Source: Cavia porcellus
Lineage: Eukaryota; Chordata; Mammalia; Rodentia; Caviidae
Assembly (NCBI RefSeq): GCF_034190915.1
Contig: NW_026947502.1
Coordinates: forward strand, 34,068,785 to 34,132,784
Reading direction: 5' to 3'
DNA: 64,000 bases
Below the pieces are notes generated by a model. The model saw nothing but the letters and a program-made list of their open reading frames with translations. It had not been told where the DNA came from and searched no databases. Shown here piece by piece: positions 25,085 through 37,490 of this stretch (positions are counted from its first letter, which is position 1; every line of letters starts with the position of its first letter). The position numbers and the translations under genes were made by a program.

Positions 25085-26045
25085 TTTTAGGGAGTCTCAT
25101 GTTTCACCTACTAGGACAAACATTCAAAAGGCAATAACCCAATCAGCTTAGGAGGCTGGAAGGAAATCAGACCCTCATATATTCCCAGTGAGGGTTTTGA
25201 GTGGGGCAATTTATGGGAGGGAAGTATAATTTGGTAATATCCTTTAATATAACTAATGCCTATACTCTTTGACTAAGCAAATCTACTTCTGAAATTTAAG
25301 AAGGAAATGCTGTTCCATGAGCTTATTCATTGCAGCATTGTTTTTAAGAGAAAAATATAACAAACAATCCACAAATAGGAGACTAGGCATATAAAGCATT
25401 ATGTATACAACAGAATACAACACCTTTTTAATAAGAAAAAACAATTAGGAGACAATGGAAAATGAGAAAATTTACTATAAACAGTCCACAGAAAAAAGAC
25501 ATACAAAATACTTGAAAAGATGTTCTACTTCACTTGTAAGAAAAGAAATGCAAGTTAAAAGTACACTCTAATGCCATTTCTTACCTATCCTATTTTCAAA
25601 AATACAAAAGCTTCATAGCACACTCTTTCAAAGGGGCAGTGGGGAACCAAGCACCATTACAGGTTGCCGGTGGGACAAAATGGTTCAACTCCATGAAGTG
25701 GGATTTGATAACAGCCAGCAAAATTGCACACACTTCTTTGACACAGCAGTTCCACCACTAGGAATTTACCTGAAGATACACCTTGATGGAACAACAAACA
25801 CAGGAAGTTATTCACTTGCTATCATGAATATATCAGGAAATGTTGAAACAAACTAAATGCTCATCCACAGGAGACTAAACCACTATAAATCCACACAGTA
25901 GAAAACCTTTGCACACATAAAGGAAGGACAAGATCTTAATGAAGTGCTATATGCTCTACCATATATTATTAAGTGGAAGAATACCAAAGTGCTTATGAGA
26001 TGTACACACTCACAAGTATACATGTACACATCCTTATGTACCCTA
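25085..26045 (+). mobile_element. Two overlapping old L1 (L1M-type) 3' fragments
   Basis: 25085-25495 and 25500-26045 both cover the ORF2 C-terminal to 3' region (GCAGCATTGTTTTTAAGAGA in the first; GCAGTTCCACCACTAGGAAT and ATTACAGGTTGCCGGTGGGA in the second). The same part of L1 occurs twice in a row, implying two insertions or a local duplication. Confidence 0.65.
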
Positions 26046-26046
26046 T

Positions 26047-26088
26047 CACACACATATACACATGCACACACATACACATATATACACA
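26047..26088. repeat. (CA)n/(TA) microsatellite, imperfect
   Basis: CACACACATATACACATGCA then CACATACACATATATACACA. Alternating purine-pyrimidine. Confidence 0.9.
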
Positions 26089-26093
26089 TCTAT

Positions 26094-26265
26094 GGGCCAC
26101 ATAACAATAATTCACCCAGTGACAGGTCACGTGAATGACAGACAGCAGTACCATGAGATACGGTCACTGTCTTAGTTTGGATAAGCACACTAAGCATGTA
26201 CAATGAAGAACCATCCAATGACATTTCTCAACACATTCTTATCATTAAGCAATACAGGACTATAT
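26094..26265 (+). mobile_element. Mammal-wide DNA-transposon fossil, family name uncertain
   Basis: GGCCACATAACAATAATTCA, AGTGACAGGTCACGTGAATG and, near the end, ATGACATTTCTCAACACATT and ATCATTAAGCAATACAGGAC match the ends of a widespread mammalian DNA element whose consensus terminus reads CGTTAAGCGACGCATGACTG. Strongly decayed. Confidence 0.5.
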
Positions 26266-26959
26266 TCACATACAGAGGAAATAAAGACATACGTGTATAC
26301 GTACTTGTTTTGTAAAAAGGAACTCAAAAATAATAAATTAGGGATAGAAATGGTGACCCTTACTAAGTTGGAATAAGGAGTAAATTATAAAAAAACAAAA
26401 AGGCAAATAGTTGAATACAAGCATTAAGAAATAAGCCTAGTGGCACATTAAGATGGCAACAAAATCACTTTAGAAAAATCAGACACTGTTGAACTAATTT
26501 TGAACACATCATTCTGTTAACCTTATTAACACATATTCCATGAAGAGAACTCCAGAGAAGTCTCAGACCTCAGCAGGTTTGCTGTGAGTAGAATTTCAGG
26601 TTCTATCATTCCTACGCTCTTGTGTACATTGTAAAATAAAATAAGTGAGAACATCTGTTGTTATTATTGGGAACTAGGGTTCTCGCTGTGGAAAAAATAG
26701 AGATTTACAGAATCTAGTGGCATGGTATTAAATTTACACTAAAAGTATCAGTATGAGCTCATAATTTACCTAAACTCTACCCATTTATCCCTGAAGTACT
26801 TAAGAGTAATCACAATTCTCAGCAGTATAAGGATACCCAACATTTAGATCTTGGCTTATAAACACCAGTTCTTGTCAGAAGAACCAAGATGGCTTGAATA
26901 AATTCTTCATTTCAGGACAGGGATAAATATAAGACAAACCTCAAATGCTTTATTTTGCC

Positions 26960-27313
26960 TCTGATGGTTTGTATCTAAAATGTCCCCAAGACCCCATCTC
27001 CTCATAGGTGGGGCTTTTGAAAGGTGACTGGATTATGGGGGAGGTAGAGTGCCTCACACTTTGGAGGCAGAGTCTAGTTGGAAGAGCTGAACCACTGTGG
27101 GTGCAGCCTGAGAGGGTCTCTCTCCCTTCCGGACTCCCCTGGGCGCTCTCTGCTTCCCGTCTACCATGCTACGAGCAGCTCTCCTTGGCTACGCCTTCCT
27201 GCCTGGGAAGCCAGCAGACTATGAACTAAAGATGTGAGCCCAAATAAACCTCTCCTCCTTCAAATTGTATACCCTTGTGTATTGTGCCCTGGGATCAGGA
27301 AGTGACTAGGACA
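26960..27313 (+). mobile_element. Solo LTR, MaLR-like, plus orientation
   Basis: Opens TCTGATGGTTTGTATCTAAA, has TTATGGGGGAGGTAGAGTGC, and close to the end AGCCCAAATAAACCTCTCCT (polyadenylation signal) and AAGTGACTAGGACA. A 4/5 duplication TTGCC/ATGCC flanks it. The order is that of MaLR-type LTRs. The 73-residue open frame at 27008-27229 lies inside it and is not a gene. Confidence 0.8.
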
Positions 27314-27379
27314 ATGCCAGAAACAAGAGTGTCCCAAAGAACATAAAGCAAGCTTGATAGGGTTCCTACAGGAAAATTT

Positions 27380-28165
27380 GGGGCAATATGAGCTTCAAAA
27401 AAACATTTCAAGTGAGGACAGCACATTAAATGGTAACACACTGAACCAAAAAAAAAATTCATAAGCCCATAACATCATTAAAGAAGATGAGGAGAGGTAA
27501 AGCACCTCTTTTCTTCTAAAAAAAAATTCTGGCTAAAAATGTAAGAATAATAGTAAACTGGAAAATCATCACTTTTCAACCCATCATGGAATTACTGAGT
27601 AGGCAAAATCATCAGTGGAGGAAGGCTGCTGAAGAGCTGGATAACTATATATTCTCCTGTTCACAGATTTAATAAATACACACAAATGAAATACAGTACT
27701 TTCACATGAGAGACCTAGCAGACATCACCTTAGCTAAGTCATTAAACAGAGCATACTTAAAAGTGGGACGATCTGGCATCAGGTACCTTCTCAGATAGAG
27801 TGGCAGCTATGTAAAACTCCCCATGAAATCTTGTCAACACAGCTAATCTAACCCTAATTACGAAGATACGATGTAACTAGACCAAAGCACTGGTTGACAT
27901 GCCAGTGGACAACACACCTCACCTCTTCAAAAGTGTCAACGTCCTGACATTGAAACCTCTTGTTTAAAAGGGGGACGGTATTCTTTTCATTCCTAAAGAT
28001 AATATGATGATCGAATCAAATATTCACTACCTGACTAGATCCTGGAATGGAAAAAAGTTACATGAGATGCTTGGGTAAGAAGAATTTGTAAACTAAATAG
28101 CAATGTATTAAGGATAAATTTCTGAAATCTAAAAATTATTGAAAATGTGGGATCCTTAGGAAATT
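27380..28165 (+). mobile_element. Old L1 (L1M-type) 3'UTR fragment
   Basis: TCTTCAAAAGTGTCAACGTC, CTAGATCCTGGAATGGAAAA and GCAATGTATTAAGGATAAAT follow the 3'UTR order of ancient L1M elements. Left edge approximate. Confidence 0.6.
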
Positions 28166-28712
28166 CTTCAGCTAGTGTCTTTAAACAGAGAATGGGCATT
28201 TACTAAGCCATAGTATTTTAAAAAGTCTCTTCAATGTAATTTGTGTCAAAAATCAAGATACAGAAGAATATATTTAGAATCCTACACTGGCCTAAAAAGT
28301 TGTGAGGGATAATGATTAAATTTATTTGTTTGTATGTGCACACACAATTTAGGGAATGATATACATGAACGTAATAAAATATACATGAAAGTAACAAAAT
28401 GATATACATGACAAGTAGCAAAGAGAACAGCTCAGTTTAAGAGACACAAGTGAGAATAAGTATATTTGATATATGTTTTTTAAAACATTTTGAACTGTGT
28501 TAGGCATTCACTTGTTTTTTAGAAAAGAAACGTGCAGATCTGGAAATTGGAAGTGAGAGGTCAATGAAAGAACTTAGGGCCCTGCAGGGAGGGACCCTCA
28601 GGTTCTCTGTAGGTACCCGTGATGTCCTCGGCAGAGTAAAATAGTTCTCAGGCCAACTGGAGAAGAGTCAGTGTGTCATTCAATGAAACACATCAAAACC
28701 TCATTATTTTTT

Positions 28713-28792
28713 GGGCTGAGGGTGGAGTTCCGTGGTAGAGTACTTGCCTAGATGTTTAAGGCCCTGGGTTCAGTCCTTAGTACCACCAAACA
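28713..28792 (+). mobile_element. ID-like SINE
   Basis: GGGCTGAGGGTGGAGTTCCG, TGGTAGAGTACTTGCCTAGA and GGCCCTGGGTTCAGTCCTTA match the tRNA-derived body of ID elements. Diverged, with a poor tail. Confidence 0.88.
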
Positions 28793-28839
28793 ATTGTTTT
28801 TAAATCTCAGTTTTGCATGTTCTTGCTTCACAGCAGTGG

Positions 28840-29110
28840 TACAATTGTCTTTTAATAAAAACTACCCTAAAGAAATAACTGTAAGAATTTACAGATTTAA
28901 TCACCAAAAATGTTCATCACTGCACTGTAACTAGGATAAAATGAAAAGCCTTTTTAAAATAAATTACTGGACTATTCACCAAAGAATACTAGGAAGATGT
29001 GGTCAAATATATCATATCAAAGATGTTTATGTTCCTTTGAAATGGAAAGGACATTACACAATAGATGATTTCATCTAAAATCACACACCACATCTAGTGA
29101 TATACCTATC
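28840..29110 (+). mobile_element. Old L1M-type fragment
   Basis: ACCAAAAATGTTCATCACTG and TAAATTACTGGACTATTCAC match the ORF2 C-terminal end of old L1 (normally ...GGTTAAATAAATTATGG). Confidence 0.55.
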
Positions 29111-29304
29111 TTGCATGAAGAATTAAAGATATTTCCTTCTTTTGTATTTCCTCAAAAACTGAGGTATTTTATGGGGTATTTTAAGTAGCAAATTTTTACA
29201 ACTGGGACTGGAAAAGCCACATGCAGAAAACTCTGGGGAGGTACAGTCTGTGTGGCTTTCTCTTCAGCTTCAAGGCAGGAGAGACTTGCAGAGAACCCAG
29301 AGTA

Positions 29305-29475
29305 TTCAGGACTGAACCCAGGACCTTCACACTGAGCTAAAACTTTAGCCCTGTCTGTCTGTCTATCTAATCCATCCCTTGAGACAGTTTCCCTAAGTCA
29401 CTAAATTGCGCAGGCTGGGCTCCTCCTGCCTCAGCCTCCCGAAATGCTGAGATTCCACGCATGCGCCAGCACTGA
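29305..29475 (-). mobile_element. B1-ID dimeric SINE (B1-dID type), minus strand
   Basis: On the minus strand a B1 monomer (about 29475-29379, complement of CCTGCCTCAGCCTCCCGAAA) is followed by an ID body (about 29352-29305, complement of GGACTGAACCCAGGACC). A (CTGT)(CTAT) simple patch lies between them. B1 first and ID second separates it from B4 elements, where ID comes first. Confidence 0.75.
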
Positions 29476-29479
29476 CAGT

Positions 29480-30365
29480 TGGGGATAGCTTCCTCGGGCC
29501 TCTGGCTCCTGTAACATCTCTCTGTATAACCCACTGGGAGGCAAACAGTGGAAGACCTGCTAGCAAAGATACCAAAACAAACCTGTCAACCTGCCGACAA
29601 CCCTGAACAGGGGCTCAGCAGTTGAAGACCAGGTCAGTGTCCACTGGATCATGACATTTTCCCATTCACTCCTCATGGAATAATCAGGTTTGGGGGGATA
29701 CACAGCCTCATCTCAAAACAGAGCACCCCTTGCTGAGCTCCACATGTCAGCACAGACAGCACCTCAAGCTACAGGCCTCTGAAAACGCTGACAGAGGCAG
29801 GCTGCGCACGTCAGCACATCCCTGTGACTGGAAGAGAGATGTTGGCTTCACGTAACCAAGCTGAAAAAGTCCCTGTCCTGTCAATTTGCTGGCTGCTGAG
29901 CCAGTTAACAGGATGACACCGACTTCATGCCCACAGCACAGCAGTCTCAGGAGTGGAAGAGAGAAGTCAAATTTGGACTTAAACCTGCCCCTTCTTTACA
30001 TGAGCTCTTCTGCTTGACCAAGTCACTTAACCACGCCAAGCCTTGCATTCAACCTGCTGGGAGAGTTTGGAGGATTAAAGGGAGCTATGTGCAAAGCACT
30101 TGAAGAGAAGTTCTCTGCACACACGCAGGAGGAGGACTGACCAACAAGGCAACTGCCTATGTATCTACTCTAGAATTCTGAATTTCAGTCAATGTTAACT
30201 GTATCAAATTTCAATCAATATTAATTGTTATTACCGTTAAACCAAAATGTACTGACCCAGAATCATCTGACAGCAGAGCCGAGACATAGTCATCGGTAGC
30301 AAGATGCAACATCTCCAAATGACAAGAGTGACATCACTATCTCCAAAAGGGAAGAAGTTACTGGC
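29480..30365. other. Unique intronic DNA, no feature assigned
   Basis: No repeat or coding signature recognised. Confidence 0.4.
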
Positions 30366-30368
30366 TTT

Positions 30369-30377
30369 ACACACACA

Positions 30378-30431
<54 letters not shown>
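30369..30431. repeat. (CA)n microsatellite with central GCGCGC
   Basis: About 62 bp of uninterrupted purine-pyrimidine alternation with a CGCGCGC core at about 30388-30394. Z-DNA-prone. The short cysteine/valine open frame across it is an artefact. Confidence 0.95.
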
Positions 30432-30433
<2 letters not shown>

Positions 30434-32150
30434 CAATTCCACATTTGAGAGAGATTCCAGCTGGAAATAATCACTGTTTTTACTTTAAATGGAACATAAG
30501 TTAAATGACCCATCAAATGTTTACTTTAAGAAATTAAACAAGCTTTCACCCTAGTCTCTAGTAAATTTAAACAGAAAACAAAATTTGCACTCATTCAAGA
30601 TTCCAGTATTAACCAAGCTAGGTCATCAACACAGAGAATGTATAGATCGGTGCATGTCCATAAGATTTTCTATGTATCAAGGAGCTCTGATGCCACCAAG
30701 CAGAAAGTTAGGATCCTCATATTTTGGGGCATATATGTGAGACTTTATTTGTTCCCCAAATGTGATTAAAAACAAAGCTCATCTACAAAGTTCCTATACA
30801 TTCTTAAGGGGTTGGGGGTAGGCAACCGTGGTACAGATGTTAAAGAGCAATTCTTAGCTGGAAGGCTTCATAGATGGGACAGAAGGATTAACTCCTGCCA
30901 ATATCCCATATCATCCCTCTCTGAACAAGAGACTCCTCGGGGGACAAAGTGGCAGTCTCCATCCTTTGGAAGTGGTCACCAGGGGTAAAGCAGTCACTGT
31001 GTGATGCTCAGGAGAGTCTCCTGGTGAGGAGTGCTGTGCCTTCAAGTGCCATTTAGGGGACATTATTAGAGAATGGCTCAAAAACAGCAGCCTCTGCAAG
31101 AAGGGAAGGAGTGTTTCCCCAGCCACATATCTTCTGGAGCAGTGAGCATGCTAATCTGTCCTGTGACTAAACCAACAGGGCCAAGAAAATTCAAACTGAC
31201 GCAAGGGGTAGCCTGGGGGAAGCCTGTGTCCCCATTGTTTAGTAGAGCAAGGAGATGAGCTTAGGAAACAAGAGAACCATAAAAGTGCAGCCCAGTTGGA
31301 GCTGGCTTGTGTGAGAGGATGCTCCTGGGATGTCATGAACAGTACTGGCCAAGCATGCGATTGCCCGCCCTCCAGGCTGCACTGCAGGATTACACTAAAT
31401 TGTCCACTGATGTGGGATGTGGCCATGTGACTTGCTTTGCTCTAGAAAATGTCTCGCCTAAGAGGCACTGAATTGCTACTGCAAGGCTCCACCACACATA
31501 GCCCCTGCTGCCACCGGGACTGTGAGCACACGCCCACGGAGCCCTCTCCTGCCTGTTGTCCTGAGATAACACGGCAGAGCCCATCCCAACAGAGATGGGC
31601 AGTGTGAGATAGAAGCGAGCATCTGTTGTTTTTAAGCCAGAAATGTGATTTTTGGAGTTGCTAACACTGCATACCCTCATCCCGATAAATGGGGCAAGGA
31701 AAAAAAGTTACCCTGAAGTCAAAAAGGTTACCCGGAAGTCAAACTGCCACATCAAGGAGTTATACAGGAGGGTCCCCAGTCAGGCGCTCCCGAGAGATCA
31801 TTCAATGGCCAGCCACACACTTCCCAGCACATAAGCCTCTTGAGCCATAAGTCTAAACTGTGCAGGAGAATAGGAAGAGAAAAGCTCAAATCTCATATGA
31901 AAAGGGAGTTTAAAACTTGATTGAGTTTTAAAGTTAAGAAATCATTGAAAGCTACCAACTACCAAGATATTATTGAGGGGCATCAGCAATTAAAAAAGTA
32001 AACCAAACTGGCTCATGTTTGTTTCCCAAATTGAAATCTCTCAATCAGCTACTTGCCCGTATATGTTTGGTAAACAGGGACATGTGTTTGTGACTGGTCT
32101 CAGAAAGCTGCAGCTGTTCACATTTGCACTTCCTAAAACATGCACACGTG
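30432..32150. other. Unique intronic DNA, no feature assigned
   Basis: Short open frames only. No family signature. Confidence 0.4.
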
Positions 32151-32153
32151 GGT

Positions 32154-32156
32154 ACG

Positions 32157-32190
<34 letters not shown>

Positions 32191-32191
32191 T
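32154..32191. repeat. (CA)n microsatellite with CGCGCG start
   Basis: TACGCACGCGCGCACACACA then pure CA to 32190. A second long alternating tract. Confidence 0.95.
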
Positions 32192-34137
32192 TACTGCAAT
32201 AATTTTCAAAAGACAATCAATACTGCCCCAGGATAATTAGCTCTAATCAGCCCTACCAACTGTAGTATGCTAATCCTATTATGTGGACTTCCTGCTTCTT
32301 TGAGAGTTGTTTTACTCAGGCACACAGAGTTTACACCCTACAGAGGAAGAGATTAGAATGTCTGAAATAATGTGTCCCAGAGAAGTGGATTAGAGCTCAA
32401 CTATTATTACAGAGCACGGTGAGCACTGAATAGCACAAGCGTGGTCCAAAGCAAAGGCAGGGTAAGACTGATTAACATGTCATAGTTCTCCAGCTTCTCC
32501 TGGCCCCATCCCCACCTCTTGCCATCTAAAGAACAGTTCTTTTCCAGCCTGGAAGTCCGGAGGGAGGAAAACACCTAAGAATGCCAAGGAAAGCGGAATG
32601 TAGAAGGCCAGAAGAGGTAACAAACTATGTAACAAATAGCTTCAAGAAGAAGAGGAGAAAAAAAAAGAGGCTTATGGCACTGTACTAGAAAAAACTCGTA
32701 AGCATGTCAAAGAACCAAAGGAACAAGGACAAGGAACAGAACTGAGCACCTGAGAATTGGAGCTGTGGGTTAGGATTTGGGTCTTTTTTAGCATTCTTTG
32801 AAAGATGGATGTAGGAACTGATTTGATTTTCAATTCTCTTGGCTGCTGCGTTGCAGAGTGGGTGCAATGTGAAAGCCTTGGCTGTGTGGGGCCTGGGAGG
32901 AATCTGAATGGCAGTCTCACAGCATCCTTCTCTTGCCCTCTTGAGCAGATCTCCGCAAGGCACTTCACAGTTCAAAGCAGGTGCCTTTTCCTGCAAACTC
33001 CCTGGACCTCTTCACTGCGGTTAGATGGCCTTTCTTGGGCTCCCACTGAGGGGGTTTCCTGGGATTAACTCACCTTACAACACCATTTTCTTCTTACTGG
33101 TTTATCATTTAGAGAATTAACTCCTTAGAGCTAAGATCTTGAGTTCCCACACCCTCAAGTCTGGTGCCACACCTAAGACACAGGTGTTCAATAATTAAGA
33201 CCATTTAAGTCTCTCTCAGACTCCAAAATTTACTTGACCCAAATAATGGGGGAAATGTGAGCCCCCCTACATCCCTCCTTGTCCACATGACACAAACCAA
33301 ATGCCTCTGTCTTGACACCTGTTGCGTCTGTAGAGGTGCAGCTATTCTCCCCGCCACTCTCAGCCCTTGACAATGTGCTGATAAAACATTTCACATAAAA
33401 AATAACTCTGTAGTGGGGAGGGGGATGGAGGAGAGAGTGTAAGACTTTATAATTTAAATCTTTAAAAAGTACTCAAGAAAATTAGTGTGGATGTCAAGAA
33501 ATCACATTCGACGGCTGGTAACAGTGGCACAGTCAATTGCAGATGTAGAAACACTGGTAAGGACATTGTCCTCTGGAGCTGTGGTCAGGGGAGCACAGTG
33601 AGGACATCGGAGGGTCGCTTTTCTTTCCTGCATGATGTAATATATGCTAAAGAACTAAAGGGGCCTTTTGAAGTTAACTGAAGGCTAAAAAGGCCAGAGA
33701 TACATGCTGACCTTAGCATTACATAGGAGTTCTATTTGTAAGAAGTTAATCCTCAAATTAAAAGGGTTCTTTTAAAGCAGACCAAAAAGATTAACTTTTT
33801 GTAACACTCTTTCCCATGCCAGTTACATCTACTCCTGCACAGGTGTGGGGCTGGCCAGGCAGAAGGTCAACCCTGGAGAGCAACTCAGGCTTGACATCAG
33901 GATGGTCACCGGGAAGCTTGCAGATAGAGAAAAATAATGGGGAGGGGGAGAAAGTGGAAAATTCTCACGGAGAATCTCTGCGGCAGTGATGGGCAGGCAA
34001 CATGGCACAGCCTGTCACCCTCAGACTGGGTCTTAAGAACAGAAGTTACATAAACATCAACCAGACTAGAGACTTGACTCTCCTCACCTTCAGTACCACA
34101 AGGACTCCCAGACTGCTGGAACCAAAAAGTAAAGATA
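32192..34137. other. Unique intronic DNA; a weak L2-like tail near 33110-33200
   Basis: TCTGGTGCCACACCTAAGAC and AGGTGTTCAATAATTAAGAC resemble an L2 3' end. The rest is unassigned, and the open frames there show no domain. Confidence 0.4.
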
Positions 34138-34145
34138 GGACAGAA

Positions 34146-34337
34146 CAGTGATGGCAAACCTTCTAGAGATGAATGCCCAAACTGCACCTCCAAACACCCT
34201 TATTCACCACAAAGTGCCAACATTGCAATGAAACCTGTATACTGAGGTTTTAGCTTAGAAAAAACAACTCATACACTAATATCTTTTGTCTCAAAAGAAA
34301 AACAAGTAACATGTGTGCCACTGGTTCACCACCACTG
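34146..34337 (+). mobile_element. hAT miniature element, OposCharlie1 (OC1)-like
   Basis: 192 bp bounded by CAGTGATGGCAAACCT and the inverted terminus ending CACCACCACTG (reverse complement CAGTGGTGGTGAACCA). Inside are GAATGCCCAAACTGCACCTC, CACAAAGTGCCAACATTGCA and GTATACTGAGGTTTTAGCTT, which match my memory of the OC1 hAT family end sequence well. No transposase remains. The expected 8-bp duplication is not preserved (GGACAGAA versus ATACAAGG). Confidence 0.6.
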
Positions 34338-35261
34338 ATACAAGGACACTGTCTGGGAGATCATGGGCTCTATCACCTTACTATGGGCTGTGTCTCCTTT
34401 CCCGCCCCAGGGAAAAGTCCTGGAATTATCCAAGGCAACAGAAAAGCCTTGTGGCACATCCTTAAATATGTGCTGAACATGTTGAGATCCCTAGAAAGCC
34501 CAGAAGACAGGAATCAAGATCCCAAACACAGAAGCTCACAATCCAGGAGCACCTCTCACAGGCCAGAACAGGTTCCCCAAAGCTGAGCTGCACAGCATTG
34601 GCTGTTATGGTTAGAGAACACAGAGGAAAAGGCTGTTACAACTTGCTGTGCAGCCAAGGAAAAAGAAGTGAGTTGTGAAAAAGTATCCTCTCCTTGGAAA
34701 TAATGGATGCAACCCAAGATGTATGGTGAAATAAGAATCAAGGGAGAGTCCCAGCCCATTCATCTAGAGACTGTCGGCTCTTTGGGGGAATGGAGATATT
34801 TTCATGATGTATTTTTCCACTGCTCAGGGTAACAAAATCAAACAGGCTCTCTGATTAACAGAGCAGCCAATTTATTGTGACTCACAAGTAAATACACAGT
34901 GTCTCACACAAAAACTCCCAGTAACCATTTATGTTGGCAAAAATAATAAAAACTGCATGTCCTTAATACACTGGATTGGCTATAATAATCTGTCAAATAT
35001 GAAAAATTACATATTTATTCAATTAGTCCTGCCTTCCGTTGCTTCTGGGAAAGTCAAATGTTTCAAACAGAGCTCTATACTCTAAAATACAAGCTGGATG
35101 AAGGCAGAGAGCTTTGCCTGGTTTATGTTAAAGTATGGCTAGTCATATACCCCTTATCCTCAGTTTTTGGATTATATCTCACCTTTAAAAATATTAAGTA
35201 TAAAAGTGGCAACCTATGGCTAAGCCAATATTCTACAAACTTAACCTACTGATAATTCCTT

Positions 35262-35415
35262 TGGAGGATACAGAGGCTGTCCTGTGCATTGTAGGATATT
35301 TTTCAGTAGCAGCCCACCCAGTGTCTATTCACTAGATGCCAGGTCTACTCTCCTGACTCAGGTACAGTTACCGAAAATGTTTCCCCACACTGCCAAACAT
35401 TTCCCAGGGCACAGT
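35262..35415 (+). mobile_element. MER5 hAT-Charlie fossil
   Basis: GCTGTCCTGTGCATTGTAGG, TCACTAGATGCCAGGTCTAC and CACACTGCCAAACATTTCCC follow the MER5 consensus closely. Confidence 0.88.
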
Positions 35416-36179
35416 CGTTCCTACCTGGGAAGCACTCGTGGTCTGCAGAGATCTCTCAAAGACAGGAGGTCCAGCCCTAGAAAACTGTTACATTTTCGCT
35501 CCTGTTCATGATGCTGAGATGGTATTGGGAGAAATCCTATCCCTGCCTCTGTTGAGGTGAGCAGCAGGCCTGTGGTGAGCTGAATGGGAGGGAGTATGGG
35601 TAATGAAAAGCAGGCATATGTCTTGGACACAGATGAAGACTAAGCTGTAGGCCTGGGCTTTGTTTATATCCACAGGAGAAAGCACTTCACTGCTGGACTT
35701 TGTTTTCAATGATCTCCTCTCATCCTCCTCTACCACAAGGGCATTAAAGTGTCTATACATCGTACCAGTAGCAGGGGATCCATCAGCAGCAATTTCACTT
35801 AAAATCGAGTTTGGAACATCTGTTTCTAATTATAAGCAAGGCTGGGGCTCATTAATATCACCACAATGAGTTCAGCAGGCTCAGAGGAAGGCTTTGCAAA
35901 GCATTCATGAGGCCAAGAACAAATATGAGAAAGGGTAATGGGTTATGCTCTCTAGTCTAGGTGAACTGAGACTTCTCACACCTGTTTCCCAAGCAAAATC
36001 CAGAATGACCAGACCCACAGCTTCCCAGGAAGGCCATGAGAGCCACACATCTTACCTGTGCAGAATCAGTGCCTGTACATGTCTTAGCAGGGCAGCTTTC
36101 TATTCCATTCTTCTTCTTTTCCTTCAATATAAAACAATAATACCCAATCCTAGAAAAGGTGCAGTGAAACATACACTCT

Positions 36180-36720
36180 CCAGTTCTGGTGGGGGTGGGA
36201 ACTGGAACAGCTTGCTAACATATTTCAATGGCCTGAAAAACGTGGATGCCAGTCCACCAAGTATTTCTACCTCTAGCAACATATCAAAAGGAAGTCATTC
36301 TAAAGACAGGAAGACCTGTGTACCCAAAGATACTCATCAGGTAACCCGTTTAGGAAAAGATAAAAATGACCCAGTGCCTACCACTGGATGCTTTCATTTG
36401 GTAAACTATAGTATACACGTTCACTAGATTAATAGGCACCTTTAAAAGGTCACTTAAGCATAGTATCATTCTGATATATGATTAAATGAAGAATAAAAGA
36501 ATGTACCATATCATAGAAATAGTATGATATCAGCCCCTAAAACAAACTTTGGCATTGAAAAGTCTAATGAATGCAAACAGATGGCCCCCCAAAAGGGTTA
36601 ACAGTGCCTGCATATAGAAGGAAGTGATTTACCTTTTTCTATATCACCTAAATTCTCTTTTTAAATGATTAATTTCTCTAAATTGGGAAGAGAATAAAAT
36701 AAAAGAATAGAAAACCAGTT
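36180..36720 (+). mobile_element. Old L1M-type 3' fragment
   Basis: ACCCAAAGATACTCATCAGG, then AAACTATAGTATACACGTTC and TTCTGATATATGATTAAATG follow the ORF2 tail/3'UTR order of old L1. It overlaps the end of a chance 160-residue open frame (35945-36427). Confidence 0.5.
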
Positions 36721-37049
36721 GGAGCATAGTTCTACCTTCCATTCACCTTCGTGGTTTACTCCTGAATGTAGCACTTAAAATCACAGTGTATCATTAACTC
36801 TCCTCCACCAGAACAAAATCACCACAAGGGTAGGTAAATGCCTGACAGTTGGGAGATGCTCAACACAACTTTGTTGACTTGGATGTGTGAATTCAACAAC
36901 ATATCTGCTTTGGGTGTTTATTTTTAATTTCTCAGTCAGTAAAACAAAACTACTGTTCCCAGTAAGCTTTCACACATAGATGAAAGACCAACTGGCCCAC
37001 CACTGGATAAAACTATTCAACCACATCTCTTAAAAGCTGTTAAAAGCTG

Positions 37050-37490
37050 AACATTCTTAGGGTGAACAATGGATCCCACACTAGGTACATATCTGAAAAT
37101 ATAGGTACACAAAAAGCCATCTCCCAGAGAGTGCTATTATGTCATGGTCCAAAGCTGGTAACCACCCAAATGCCCCTCAACAACACAAGAGGTAAATCAA
37201 TCAAAAGATGGCCATATACAGTGCATCACAAATTAAATGTTAGAAAAATAGAAGCCAGACATTTACAATAAATATATCCTTTTGATTTCATTTGTGAAAG
37301 TACAAAAACAGGCAAAACTAATCTGTGTTGTTAGAGGTCACAGGAGGTCTTACTAAAAGGGCGACACAGAGCCACCAATAGAAGCTCAGGATGAATTTCT
37401 TAGGGGAAGTTGCTCTTCTGATTCTTGACCTACCTGCTGGTTGTCAAGTGTTCACTTTGTGATACGTGTGCGCTGCACTGTGGGGACATG
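37050..37490 (+). mobile_element. Old L1M-type 3' fragment
   Basis: AACCACCCAAATGCCCCTCA, AGAAGCCAGACATTTACAAT, CTTTTGATTTCATTTGTGAA and a final GTTCACTTTGTGATACGTGT reproduce the order of L1M 3' ends. Confidence 0.75.

Noticed and set aside
30237..30504. Cysteine/valine- and histidine/threonine-rich frames
   Set aside because: They are translations of the CA microsatellite.
35945..36427. 160-codon plus-strand open frame as a gene
   Set aside because: Low-complexity serine/threonine text, no homologous motif, and the 3' part overlaps an old L1M fragment.
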